DNA of 64,000 nt from Halovenus rubra (lineage in GTDB: Archaea; Halobacteriota; Halobacteria; Halobacteriales; Haloarculaceae): positions 310,001-374,000 of the forward strand of contig NZ_JAODIY010000001.1 in assembly GCF_026586665.1 (NCBI RefSeq), in the 5' to 3' direction. Shown one piece after another: positions 53,305 through 61,688 of this stretch. The notes beneath the pieces were generated by a model. It did no database searches. It was not told the origin of the DNA and saw only the letters and a list, made by a program, of their open reading frames with translations. The first letter of the stretch is position 1. The number at the start of each line of letters is the position of its first letter. The position numbers and the translations under genes are program-made.

Positions 53305-53675
53305 GTTTCCTTTCGAACCTCCGACCAGAGTTCTGCGAGACGTTCGTCGGCACTCCGGGGCTGCCCTGAGACCGCTACCTCGAACTCGTTGTCTTCCGAG
53401 AGCACGATTGCGACCTCCTCAAATGAGACCACGTACTGACTCGCGTGTTGGCCGTCAGACCGAATCTCGACTCCCTCTTCGATCAAGGAAGCGTCAGTCA
53501 GTTTATCGACTTTCCGGTATGTCGTCGACAGTGGTATGTCTGTTGCTTCGGCTATCTCGTCGGCGGTCATCGGCTCTGTCAGGACAGCGACGATTTTCCG
53601 GCAGTCCTCATCGTGTAACGCCTCAAGGATGGACTCTAGCTCCGGGTTATCGTCCGCGAGCGGATCACGGACCAT
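53301..53675 (-). CDS. ArsR-type winged-helix transcriptional regulator
   Basis: A 124-residue protein: MVRDPLADDNPELESILEAL, HDEDCRKIVAVLTEPMTADE and IAEATDIPLSTTYRKVDKLT, the helix-turn-helix of the ArsR/winged-helix type common in haloarchaea, followed by a beta hairpin (ASQYVVSFEEVAIVL). No metal-site cysteines are arranged as in metal sensors. It is divergent from the asparagine-synthetase-like gene. TTAAGTCTTAA between the genes serves as its TATA-like element. Confidence 0.87.
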   Translation of the reverse strand: MVRDPLADDNPELESILEALHDEDCRKIVAVLTEPMTADEIAEATDIPLSTTYRKVDKLTDASLIEEGVEIRSDGQHASQYVVSFEEVAIVLSEDNEFEVAVSGQPRSADERLAELWSEVRKET

Positions 53676-53826
53676 CTGTGTTGTAGTTTGGGGCGACGGG
53701 TTTAAGTCTTAAGTGGAACCAGTTCGGCAGCCGGCATCCGGTTTGGGTCAACACTGTGACCCAAAGCGCACAGACCGGGCTACTTTTGACTCTCTTCGCC
53801 AAACCGAAGCGTACGCTGAGATTGCG

Positions 53827-54918
53827 ATGACAGTTACTGGCACGACGACTGAGACAGTCAAGCAAGCGCTCGAAACGAATGAGCCTCTTCCCGGTACGGG
53901 TGGGTTCGCTGGCAAAGTAGATGACCGACTCGTCCGTGATGTGCTCGGTCGCTATCCACTCTTTTTTACTCCTGACCGTCCGACTGCATGGAGTCACGAC
54001 CCGCGTGACCTCGATGAAGCAGTCCGCCTTCCTGCAGGCTCGGTTCGTGAGAACGGAGAGACAAGCAAACTGTGGACACTGCCTGACCCCGACCCGGTCG
54101 AGAAGGCTAAGGGTCTCGATTGGCTCCGTACTGCCCTCGAACGGACGATTGCCTCTGTCGATACCTCGGGCCTTGCAGTCGCATTCTCGGGTGGTGTCGA
54201 CTCGGCGCTTTTGGCGTCGGCACTCGACGTCCCATTGTATACGGTCGGCTTTCCCGAAAGCCACGATATCGAGGCGGCCCGGTCGGCGGCAGCGCTCCTC
54301 GATGCTGACCTCACTGTCCTCGAACTCGACCACGAGACACTCGAAGCTGCCGTCCCCAGAGTTGCGACCGCAATCGGGCGAACAAATGCAATGGATGTGC
54401 AAATTTCCCTGCCGCTGTTTGTCCTCGCAAAACACTGCGCCACGGAGGGTGTCGACCGACTCGCACTGGGACAGGGTGCTGACGAGCTATTTGGTGGGTA
54501 CGAAAAAGTCGCGCGTGCGCCCGATGACCCACGAGTTACAGCCGAAACTGTCGCTGGCGCTCGGCGTGAACTTGTCGGTACACTTCCCGACCAGCTCGAA
54601 CGTGATTGGCTTGCCGTCACCGCCGGTGGTGTCGACCCTGTTGTTCCGTTTCTCCATGACCGAGTTGTTGCAGCCGCACTGACTCTCCCCGGCGACTCAC
54701 TCGTGACAGAGGCGGGCACACGAAAGTGGGCGCTTCGCCGCGTTGCGGAGCAATGGCTTCCTGACGAAATTGCGTTCCGTGACAAGAAAGCACTGCAGTA
54801 TGGCAGTCTCGTTTCCCGTGAACTCGACCGGATCGCTCGACAGGCCGGGTTCAAGCGACGCATGGACAATCACGTCACGCAGTACATTGAACACATGCTC
54901 GACACATACGAAACGTAG
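53827..54918 (+). CDS. Asparagine synthetase C-terminal (AsnB-like) protein without glutaminase domain
   Basis: A 363-residue protein. It starts MTVTGTTTETVKQALETNEP and has VAFSGGVDSALLASALDVPL near residue 120 (PP-loop ATP pyrophosphatase), LALGQGADELFGGYEKVARA near 225, and VAEQWLPDEIAFRDKKALQY near 318, the synthetase domain of AsnB. A short region of about 90 residues replaces the Ntn glutaminase, and no N-terminal catalytic Cys is present, so ammonia must come from elsewhere or the product is not asparagine. The start at 53827 is preferred; upstream codons read into the promoter. Confidence 0.88.
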   Translation: MTVTGTTTETVKQALETNEPLPGTGGFAGKVDDRLVRDVLGRYPLFFTPDRPTAWSHDPRDLDEAVRLPAGSVRENGETSKLWTLPDPDPVEKAKGLDWLRTALERTIASVDTSGLAVAFSGGVDSALLASALDVPLYTVGFPESHDIEAARSAAALLDADLTVLELDHETLEAAVPRVATAIGRTNAMDVQISLPLFVLAKHCATEGVDRLALGQGADELFGGYEKVARAPDDPRVTAETVAGARRELVGTLPDQLERDWLAVTAGGVDPVVPFLHDRVVAAALTLPGDSLVTEAGTRKWALRRVAEQWLPDEIAFRDKKALQYGSLVSRELDRIARQAGFKRRMDNHVTQYIEHMLDTYET

Positions 54919-55324
54919 CTGGCGCTGCCCTGCTTTACTGAACCCGACGACTGTCTGTAACATGTTGCCTGTGTGGTACTGAGTGTTTATCTGATTGGGA
55001 TATTATTCGAATACATCTGATAATTGAATAGAACTGCTTGCGATTTATACTAGGCACAATATATATAGAATTCTCTCGAAAAAAGAGAAGACATACGCAA
55101 CACGTTTCACTCTCTTAGCTTGTTTGAGACGATATAATTCGTCTATACGAATCAACTGTGTTTCATATTCAGTGTCTCAGTCAACGTCTTGGGCAGTATC
55201 TATTCTCTGTTATCTAATTTCTATAGATAACTCATATCATCCGTCAAATGATTACTGCAGGATGATGTATTTCAGTCGAAATATTTAAGATATTCAGACA
55301 GTAATATGTAATTGGTTAGCACGA
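54919..55324. other. AT-rich intergenic region before padR, with dyads
   Basis: No gene is seen. It holds GTTATCTA at 55209-55216 and its inverse TAGATAAC at 55224-55231 (7-base loop), and TATTTC-AGTC-GAAATA at 55268-55283 just before TATTTAAG (55282-55289). The second dyad overlaps the promoter of padR, as autoregulation of PadR would require. Confidence 0.45.
55268..55289 (+). promoter_or_regulatory. Candidate operator and TATA box of padR
   Basis: A perfect TATTTC-AGTC-GAAATA dyad touches the TATA-like TATTTAAG. The TATA centre lies about 39 bases before the ATG at 55325, allowing a leader of about 12 bases. Confidence 0.45.
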
Positions 55325-55600
55325 ATGTATGACCTGACAGGATTCCAGCGTGACTTGCTGTACGTCATTGCTGGACGGGAAGAACCACATGGGCTGGCAA
55401 TCAAAGAAGAGTTAGAAGACTATTACGAAAAAGAGATTCACCACGGGCGTCTCTACCCGAACCTAGACACACTTGTCGAGAAGGGGCTTGTCGAGAAGGG
55501 GCAACGCGACCGCCGAACAAACTTCTACACTCTGACTCGTCGGGGCGACCGGGAAATTGAGGCACGGCGTGAGTGGGAAAAGCAGTACGTCGAAGGGTAA
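55325..55600 (+). CDS. PadR-family transcriptional regulator
   Basis: A 91-residue protein: MYDLTGFQRDLLYVIAGREE, PHGLAIKEELEDYYEKEIHH, GRLYPNLDTLVEKGLVEKGQ, a winged helix with GRLYPNLDTLVEKGLV as recognition helix and wing, and a short C-terminal helix. It is a compact haloarchaeal PadR. It likely binds its own upstream dyads. The class III aminotransferase lies 177 bases downstream and could be controlled by it. Confidence 0.9.
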   Translation: MYDLTGFQRDLLYVIAGREEPHGLAIKEELEDYYEKEIHHGRLYPNLDTLVEKGLVEKGQRDRRTNFYTLTRRGDREIEARREWEKQYVEG

Positions 55601-55777
55601 GAATCTCCGTCACAGGGGGCGGTCTTGAGCGATAACCCTGCGTAACACTCTACCCGTTTTTGAGGCCAATACTGTTGGTAGATAGTGTAACGAGCTGATT
55701 TACCGTCGCGGACGTGTCATGCTCACGCAATGCAAGAGATTGGCAGTACTTATATTTCTTCTCTCAAAGACACCTGT

Positions 55778-57121
55778 ATGAACAGAGACTCTGTTGAACC
55801 GCAGGTGACTGATGTTCCCGGAGAGATTGCAGAGAGTGTTGCAGATTTTCACCACGAAAACGCTGCAAAGACGACGTACGTTTGTGAGTTTGCTTGGGAC
55901 TACACTGAACCCGCTATCGGCCCATTCTGTACCGATGTCGACGGGAACGTTCTGATGGACTTCACGGGGCACGTCGGAGCGAGCCCGCTCGGGTACAACA
56001 ATCCAAAAATAATGGAGAAACTCGAGGCGTTCGACCTCGTTGACCCGCTCAAGGTTGCAGGTCAGGACTTCTATCTACCGGCACAGGGGGTTCCCGAAAG
56101 TGGGGCTGCGATTCCGGGGCCAGCTGACCTGATGGACCGGCTGACCGACATTTCGGACCACTACGATATGGATACTGTCTTTCTCTCCAACAGTGGGGCA
56201 GAGGCAGTCGAGAACGCGTTGAAGATCTCTTTCGATCACACGCACGGCAAGTACACAATAACGACCCACGGCGCATTCCACGGTCGGACACTTGGAACGC
56301 TCTCGCTGAACCGCTCACGATCGAAATACCGGAGTCATTTCCCTGAAATTGATGGCGTCGAAGACATGCCTTACTGTAACAACGCCTCTTGTTCCTCGGA
56401 GACCTGTGAGTGTGGCTTTTTCTTCGACGACACATCGGTCCTGCGTGAGATGCTCGATTCGGAGACTGGCTACGTTGCTGCCGACGAGGTGGCGGCACTT
56501 ATCATCGAACCGTTCCAGGGTGAGGGTGGCTACCGACCACCAAGTGAGGCGTTCATGGATGAAATTGCTGAGATGACCGAGAAACACAATCTGACGCTCA
56601 TCGCCGACGAGATTCAGTCTGGGCTGGGGCGAACCGGCGAATGGTGGGCGTCGGACCACTACGCAATCGAACCGGATGTTATCTCCAGTGCAAAGGGACT
56701 GCGTGTTGGTGCGACCATTTCCCGTGAGGAAGTCTTCCCGGACAAGAAAGGACGCATCTCTTCGACTTGGGGGGCAGGGGACTTGGCAGCTTCTGCACAA
56801 GGTGTCGCTACACTTGACGCAATTGAGGAATACGACCTTCTCGACAACACCACCGAGCGTGGCCAACAGATGCAAGCCCTCATGCACGAACTGGAGATGC
56901 CCGGTGCAGTTGACGTGCGGGGCAAGGGCCTGATGCTTGCTGTCGAATTCGACTCAGAAGAGCGCCGTGATGCAATCCAAGAGGGAACATTTTCCCGTGG
57001 CCTATTGACTATCGGCTGTGGCAAGAAGACGCTTCGACTGCTGCCACCACTCGACGTGACCGAGCGCGAAATCCGCATGGCTGCGGACATCATCAACGAC
57101 ACCGCAAAGGCCATCGCGTAA
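55778..57121 (+). CDS. Class III PLP-dependent aminotransferase with Cys-rich insert
   Basis: A 447-residue enzyme, family of acetylornithine/4-aminobutyrate/diaminobutyrate aminotransferases. It has DTVFLSNSGAEAVENALKIS near residue 130, LIIEPFQGEGGYRPPSEAFM near 240, LTLIADEIQSGLGRTGEWWA near 270 and VISSAKGLRVGATI near 300 with the PLP lysine. Near residue 200 it carries YCNNASCSSETCECGFFFDD, four Cys spaced C-x4-C-x4-C-x-C, unusual for the fold. TATA-like CTTATATTT about 28 bases before ATG 55778 predicts a leaderless transcript. The substrate is unknown. Confidence 0.92.
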   Translation: MNRDSVEPQVTDVPGEIAESVADFHHENAAKTTYVCEFAWDYTEPAIGPFCTDVDGNVLMDFTGHVGASPLGYNNPKIMEKLEAFDLVDPLKVAGQDFYLPAQGVPESGAAIPGPADLMDRLTDISDHYDMDTVFLSNSGAEAVENALKISFDHTHGKYTITTHGAFHGRTLGTLSLNRSRSKYRSHFPEIDGVEDMPYCNNASCSSETCECGFFFDDTSVLREMLDSETGYVAADEVAALIIEPFQGEGGYRPPSEAFMDEIAEMTEKHNLTLIADEIQSGLGRTGEWWASDHYAIEPDVISSAKGLRVGATISREEVFPDKKGRISSTWGAGDLAASAQGVATLDAIEEYDLLDNTTERGQQMQALMHELEMPGAVDVRGKGLMLAVEFDSEERRDAIQEGTFSRGLLTIGCGKKTLRLLPPLDVTEREIRMAADIINDTAKAIA

Positions 57122-57157
57122 CGACTGCGCGTAGTTACCGCCGACTGTTCTTTTTCG

Positions 57158-57622
57158 CTACTTTCCGATTTTAGTCTGGCTCCCTCGTGCACCCGAGCCA
57201 TCACGCTCTTCAAGTCCTTCGACGGGTTGCCAGAGCGCACACCAGTCCTGTGAGTAGATGCCGCCCTCGACGGCAGCACACGCACCGACTCCGGCGTCGA
57301 ACTGGTTCCCTGGACAAAAGAACTGACAGTTCGCACATAGCTCGATGAACCCGCTTGCCCCGGTGTAGTTCGGGTGGAACTGGTAGCCGACATCTTCTTT
57401 CGCACTCAGTCCTTCGAGGTCCCGTTCGATGCCTTGTGTCGAGACACAGGTCTCTGCTCCATCGGGTAACGACCGGTCCCGTTGGTCGCTGAGTTGTTTG
57501 TCACCGTGGTCGCTGCCGCCTCCGCCGCCGCTGCCGAGACAGCCTGCGAGGCCCGTGAGAGAAAGTGTCCCTGTCGTTGCTAATAACCGCCGACGGCTTA
57601 GATCATCGTTATCATTTGTCAT
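57158..57622 (-). CDS. Tat-secreted high-potential iron-sulfur protein (HiPIP)-like lipoprotein
   Basis: A 154-residue protein with the Tat signal LSRRRLLATTGTLSLTGLAG and lipobox LTGLAGC, so it is exported folded and anchored by a lipid. After a Gly/Ser linker, the domain has ELCANCQFFCPGN, GVGACAAVEGGIY and YSQDWCALWQP, the C-x2-C...C...C pattern that holds a 4Fe-4S cluster in HiPIP. Such proteins are known from purple bacteria and appear in some haloarchaea; the electron partner is unknown. The start at 57622 gives the standard Tat leader. It converges on the aminotransferase gene. Confidence 0.85.
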   Translation of the reverse strand: MTNDNDDLSRRRLLATTGTLSLTGLAGCLGSGGGGGSDHGDKQLSDQRDRSLPDGAETCVSTQGIERDLEGLSAKEDVGYQFHPNYTGASGFIELCANCQFFCPGNQFDAGVGACAAVEGGIYSQDWCALWQPVEGLEERDGSGARGSQTKIGK

Positions 57623-57705
57623 ACATGGCAATATATCTATCAAGGGATAAATTATTTTGGTTCAATCGTCCCATCGCTGAGTATTTCTCTCTGTCCGACG
57701 ACGAC

Positions 57706-58494
57706 TCACCCGACGAGACCGAGTCCAGCAGCGACCAGACGGAAGCCAATAACGGTCAACAGGCCCAGTACAGCCCCACGGCGAGCACGCTCGCTGACGC
57801 GCACGCGAAACCGTTTCCCAATGGCAACCCCGACGACTGCAGGACCAGCCGCTACAACGGAGCCACCGACAATCTGTAGGTCTGGATAGAGACCGAGAAC
57901 CCCGGCTGCACCAACACGAATAGCGTTGAGACCGAGAAACACCATCGCGACAACACCGACGAACAGGCCATGGGAGAGGTCACAACTGCGGACGTAAGCG
58001 ACGAGTTGGACGCCGACGTTTGTCCCCCCAAAGAGGATACCCGAGAGACCGCCGACCCCGACCATCGCTGGCGTACTCTCAACGAAACAGCCCTCACGCG
58101 CGCGGCCGAGACCCGGTATCTGCACGAGGCCCTGTGCGCTCACCACGAACCCAAGCGAAACGACACCGAGCGCGAGACGAAGCGGTTTCTTCGGTAAGAT
58201 ATCGATGAGCCCCATACCAAGCACGGTTCCGAGGAGTGCTGCCCCCAGTAGTGGAGTGAAGCGCCGACCACAGCTCCGGAGATCATCAGCCGACAGCTCC
58301 CCCACCAACGAGAGATTGACGCCAAGTATTGGCACAATCATAAATACAACTGCCGTCGCCGGGTCGATAACCGTTGCCAGCACCATCGTTCCGACAAGAG
58401 CGAACCCAAACCCTGCAAGCCCGTTGATTGCACCCGCGACAAGAAGCAACGCTGTGAGACTAATGGCTGCTATCGGCGTTAGCGGGAGAGACAC
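57706..58494 (-). CDS. TauE/SafE-family sulfite or anion exporter
   Basis: A 262-residue membrane protein with about eight helices in two repeats, including AGAINGLAGFGFALVGTMVL near residue 20 and VGVGGLSGILFGGTNVGVQL near 147, the paired glycine-rich signatures of the TauE/SafE family. It likely exports or imports small organic or inorganic sulfur anions. Just downstream, on the same strand, is the HiPIP gene (84-base gap), so sulfur redox may connect them, but this is a guess. Confidence 0.9.
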   Translation of the reverse strand: MSLPLTPIAAISLTALLLVAGAINGLAGFGFALVGTMVLATVIDPATAVVFMIVPILGVNLSLVGELSADDLRSCGRRFTPLLGAALLGTVLGMGLIDILPKKPLRLALGVVSLGFVVSAQGLVQIPGLGRAREGCFVESTPAMVGVGGLSGILFGGTNVGVQLVAYVRSCDLSHGLFVGVVAMVFLGLNAIRVGAAGVLGLYPDLQIVGGSVVAAGPAVVGVAIGKRFRVRVSERARRGAVLGLLTVIGFRLVAAGLGLVG

Positions 58495-58585
58495 GTGGGT
58501 CCTTTACCCTGGCAGCGACAAAAACATGGTCCCGGTGGGAGCAACTCGGAGACAACCGGTCGCTTGCCTGCTTATTGAGTGAACT

Positions 58586-58600
58586 GGACATTTAAGTTGC
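58586..58600 (+). promoter_or_regulatory. TATA box of coaBC
   Basis: ACATTTAAGTTG, centred about 27 bases before ATG 58621, predicts a leaderless transcript. Confidence 0.5.
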
Positions 58601-58620
58601 CACATCACGGCAGTACGAGT

Positions 58621-59778
58621 ATGTTGGATGGAGTCAACGTGGCGCTTGGTGTGACAGGGTCGATTGCGGCAGTCAAAACCGTCGAGTTGGCACACGAACT
58701 CCGTCGACAGGGTGCGACAGTCCGGGCAGTTACGACCGACGCGGCGACGGGTATCATCCACCCATGGTCACTGGAGTACGCGACCGATAACTCAGTTATC
58801 ACCGAGATAACGGGGGCAATCGAGCACGTTGACCTCTGTGGACGGGAGGGCTGGGCGGACGTGTTACTAGTCGCACCAGCTACCGCAAACACCGTCGGAA
58901 AGATGGCTGCTGCCATCGATGATACACCCGTAACAACCTGTGCAACGACTGCTTTCGGTGCCGATATCCCTATTGTTGTTGTTCCAGCGATGCACGAACC
59001 GATGTACGACCATCCGGGTGTGCTCGACGCCCTCGACCAACTTGAAGCGTGGGGCGTCTCGTTTGTTGACCCGCGAATCGAAGAACGAAAAGCGAAGATC
59101 GCAACTGAGGACGCCATCGTCACGGCCGTCGCTCGTGAGACTGGAGAGAGTCCCCTTGATGGCCAGCGAGTTGTCGTTACCAGCGGCGCGACCACCGAGT
59201 CAATTGACCCGATTCGAACCCTCTCGAACCGGTCGTCGGGCCGGACTGGCCGCGCCGTTGCCCGCGCTTGTCGCGTTCTTGGGGCCGATGTTGTCCTCGT
59301 CCATGATGGCCCTGACGAACCGTGGGCGAAGACCGTCGATGTCGAGAGTGCTGCCGAGATGATTGACGCCGTTCAAGATCAGGTGGCTGCTGCTGACGCA
59401 CTTGTCTCGGCGGCTGCTATCTCGGATTACACCGTTGACCGGAAAGATACAAAGATTCGCTCGGGGAACGAGGACCTGTCGTTAAACCTCGAACCCACGC
59501 CCAAACTTCTCGATACAGTCCGTGAGGCCCATCCCAAACTTTCGATTGTCGGGTTCAAAGCCGAGACCAATACAGACGAGGATGCACTCCTCCAGCACGC
59601 ACGCGACCTGCAAGCGCGAGTCGACCTCGATTTTGTCGTTGGTAACAACGCCAGCGTCATGGGGACGACCGAGACTGAGGCACTCATTGTCGACAGTGAG
59701 GACAGCGAGACCGTTTCCGGCTCGAAACAAGACCTCGGCTTGCATATCGCCCGGCGGCTCGCTGCCGAACTGGACTAG
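58621..59778 (+). CDS. coaBC: Bifunctional phosphopantothenoylcysteine decarboxylase/synthase
   Basis: A 385-residue two-domain enzyme of coenzyme A synthesis. The N-terminal flavoprotein (CoaC) has VNVALGVTGSIAAVKTVELA, GWADVLLVAPATANTVGKMA and VPAMHEPMYDHPGV. The C-terminal CoaB ligase starts near residue 180 (VVVTSGATTESIDPIRTLSN, RSSGRTGRAVARA) and has AAISDYTVDRKDTKI. Archaea make CoA with this enzyme. ATG 58621 is preferred because the family begins there; a few codons upstream remain open. Confidence 0.95.
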   Translation: MLDGVNVALGVTGSIAAVKTVELAHELRRQGATVRAVTTDAATGIIHPWSLEYATDNSVITEITGAIEHVDLCGREGWADVLLVAPATANTVGKMAAAIDDTPVTTCATTAFGADIPIVVVPAMHEPMYDHPGVLDALDQLEAWGVSFVDPRIEERKAKIATEDAIVTAVARETGESPLDGQRVVVTSGATTESIDPIRTLSNRSSGRTGRAVARACRVLGADVVLVHDGPDEPWAKTVDVESAAEMIDAVQDQVAAADALVSAAAISDYTVDRKDTKIRSGNEDLSLNLEPTPKLLDTVREAHPKLSIVGFKAETNTDEDALLQHARDLQARVDLDFVVGNNASVMGTTETEALIVDSEDSETVSGSKQDLGLHIARRLAAELD

Positions 59779-59817
59779 CACACGAGAGAAACTCTGTGCA
59801 ACAGCGCCTGCGCCATC

Positions 59818-61215
59818 TCAGGCCTCTGCCATCTCGACGCCGAGAAACTCGAAGCGAGCGCCGCCATCTGTGCCGTCCGTAATCGAAACTTCCCAGCCGT
59901 GAGCCTCGGCGATTCGTTTGACAATCGTCAAGCCGAATCCAATTCCACCGTCAGCTGACGAATGTCCGGGCTCAAATACTTCATCCCGATTCTCTTCGGG
60001 AATTCCCGGCCCGGTATCCTCGACGTAAAGTCCTCTGTCACCGATGCATCCGACCCTGACTGTGACGGTGTCACTACCGTGTTCGATAGCGTTCCGAAAG
60101 AGATTCTCGAAGACGTGCTGGAGTCGGCTCCTGTCTCCTTGTATTGTGGGTGTCTCCGGAATATCGATGGTCGCCTTGTCAGTCTCGATGGTCTTCCAGC
60201 ATTTCCCAACAAGTTCCAGAAGCTGTATGGGCTCCGTGTCTGCGACGACTTGTCCCTGCTTGGCGAGCGTGAGTGTGTCCTCGATGAGTTCTTCCATCCG
60301 GTCGAGTGACCGCACCACTGGGCTGAGATGTTCGCTCTCACACTCCTCGGCGAGCAGCGTCGTCCGGGCCTGTGCGACATTGAGCGGGTTCCGAAGGTCG
60401 TGGCTGACGACGCTCGCGAACTCCTCTAATTGCTCTTTTTGCCGTCGGAGTTGTCGTTCCCGCTTGACGCGGTCAGTGACGTTCCGGGTGATGCCAACAA
60501 TTTGGGCCACCTCTCCATCCCTGATAACTGGTGCAAGATGTGTTTGCCAAAATCGTCTCCCTACTTCAACAGGAAGTTCCTCTTGATACGAAATCGCCTC
60601 GCGTCCCTCGACACAGCGTCGGTAGTTGGCATTGAGGCCAGAACCCAACTCCTCACCAAATACCTGCTTGGGTGTCTTGCCCTGCATTTCCTCGGCTGAG
60701 AGCCCTGTTTGTTCCTCGTACGCCTTGTTTAGGCGCTCGAACCGAAACGTATAGCCTGCCTCTCTTGACTCGACAGCGAGGAAAAAGAGCCCTTCTTCAA
60801 TATTTCTGAGAAGCGTCTTGTACTCGTCAGCGAGTCGTTCGTACTCAGCTTCCTGGTGTTTTCGCTCGGAAATATCTCGACAGTTTACCAAAATACCCTC
60901 GATATTGTCGTTTTCTAACTCGTTTTGTATTGTAGACTCGACCCACTGCCAGGAGCCGTCGGCGTGTCGAAACCTGGTTTCAACAACTCCAGTTTCCTCA
61001 GGGTTCGCTTCTATTTTCTCGATTGTGTCGGCAACCGCATCGCGGTCGTCGGGATGCTGATACTCGTATCCGACTTCACCCACTAGTTCTTCGGGGTCGT
61101 ATCCGAGTGCCTGTTGTACGGATGGACTTACGTACGTAATTACCCCCGCAGAGTCGATAATCGCCGTTATATCGACAGAGTTCTCAACTAGGGTGCGATA
61201 CAGGTCTTCGTCCAT
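59818..61215 (-). CDS. PAS-domain sensor histidine kinase
   Basis: A 465-residue soluble kinase. It has two PAS domains, the first starting near residue 5 (VDITAIIDSAGVITYVSPSV) with QHPDDRDAV and a PAC motif, the second after a short coiled coil (LAPVIRDGEVAQIVGITRNV). The dimerisation helix FASVVSHDLRNPLNVAQART carries the phosphate His. The ATPase has FENLFRNAIEHGSDTVT, YVEDTGPGIPEENRDEVFEP and GIGFGLTIVKRIAEAHGWEV. It parallels the GAF kinase at 28382. No response regulator is adjacent. ATG 61215 is preferred; a short upstream extension is open to 61263. Confidence 0.92.
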   Translation of the reverse strand: MDEDLYRTLVENSVDITAIIDSAGVITYVSPSVQQALGYDPEELVGEVGYEYQHPDDRDAVADTIEKIEANPEETGVVETRFRHADGSWQWVESTIQNELENDNIEGILVNCRDISERKHQEAEYERLADEYKTLLRNIEEGLFFLAVESREAGYTFRFERLNKAYEEQTGLSAEEMQGKTPKQVFGEELGSGLNANYRRCVEGREAISYQEELPVEVGRRFWQTHLAPVIRDGEVAQIVGITRNVTDRVKRERQLRRQKEQLEEFASVVSHDLRNPLNVAQARTTLLAEECESEHLSPVVRSLDRMEELIEDTLTLAKQGQVVADTEPIQLLELVGKCWKTIETDKATIDIPETPTIQGDRSRLQHVFENLFRNAIEHGSDTVTVRVGCIGDRGLYVEDTGPGIPEENRDEVFEPGHSSADGGIGFGLTIVKRIAEAHGWEVSITDGTDGGARFEFLGVEMAEA

Positions 61216-61317
61216 GCCATATGTTTTGTTCACACACGTATAAGTAAATGTATATGTGCCCAAAAGAAACCAGCAACTTCGGTTTTGAAACCGGAAAAAC
61301 GGCTCAGCGAGTCAGCG

Positions 61318-61623
61318 TTACTCGTCGTCAATAGTCACGCCGACTGGTTCCTCTGGCGTCTCTATTTCGACCTCGTGTTCATCATCGCCACTGAGTCGCT
61401 TCACAACGGCGGCCACGATGCCGAAAAAAAGAAAAGTAGCGACGACGGCCAATGCCTTCGTCTTCCTGCCCGATGTCGAACCGGCGGCTTCGTTATCGGT
61501 ATCGCGGTTGAACAAACCGGTACTCTCCTCGCTTTCTCCGTCTTCGCCCGAGCCGCCAAACTGGCTGCTGGCCGAGAATGAACTGTCCGACAGGTTGAGT
61601 TCGAGAATCGTGATGTCTACCAT
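61318..61623 (-). CDS. Small single-helix membrane protein
   Basis: A 101-residue protein: polar acidic head, then one helix (ALAVVATFLFFGIVAAVVKR) and an acidic tail (GDDEHEVEIETPEEPVGVTI). The head is rich in Ser/Gly/Asp and could be outside the cell. No family is recognised. It lies between the PAS kinase and the ammonium transporter on the same strand and may be transcribed with one of them. Confidence 0.72.
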   Translation of the reverse strand: MVDITILELNLSDSSFSASSQFGGSGEDGESEESTGLFNRDTDNEAAGSTSGRKTKALAVVATFLFFGIVAAVVKRLSGDDEHEVEIETPEEPVGVTIDDE

Positions 61624-61688
61624 ACGTTATGTTCGACAGGCAGCCCCTTACAGGTTATGAATACGACAGGTTCGACCGGCACTGTGGG

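Noticed and set aside
53665-54435. A 256-codon minus-strand frame opposite the asparagine-synthetase-like gene
   Set aside because: Rich in Arg and Cys with no domain; it overlaps a clear gene.
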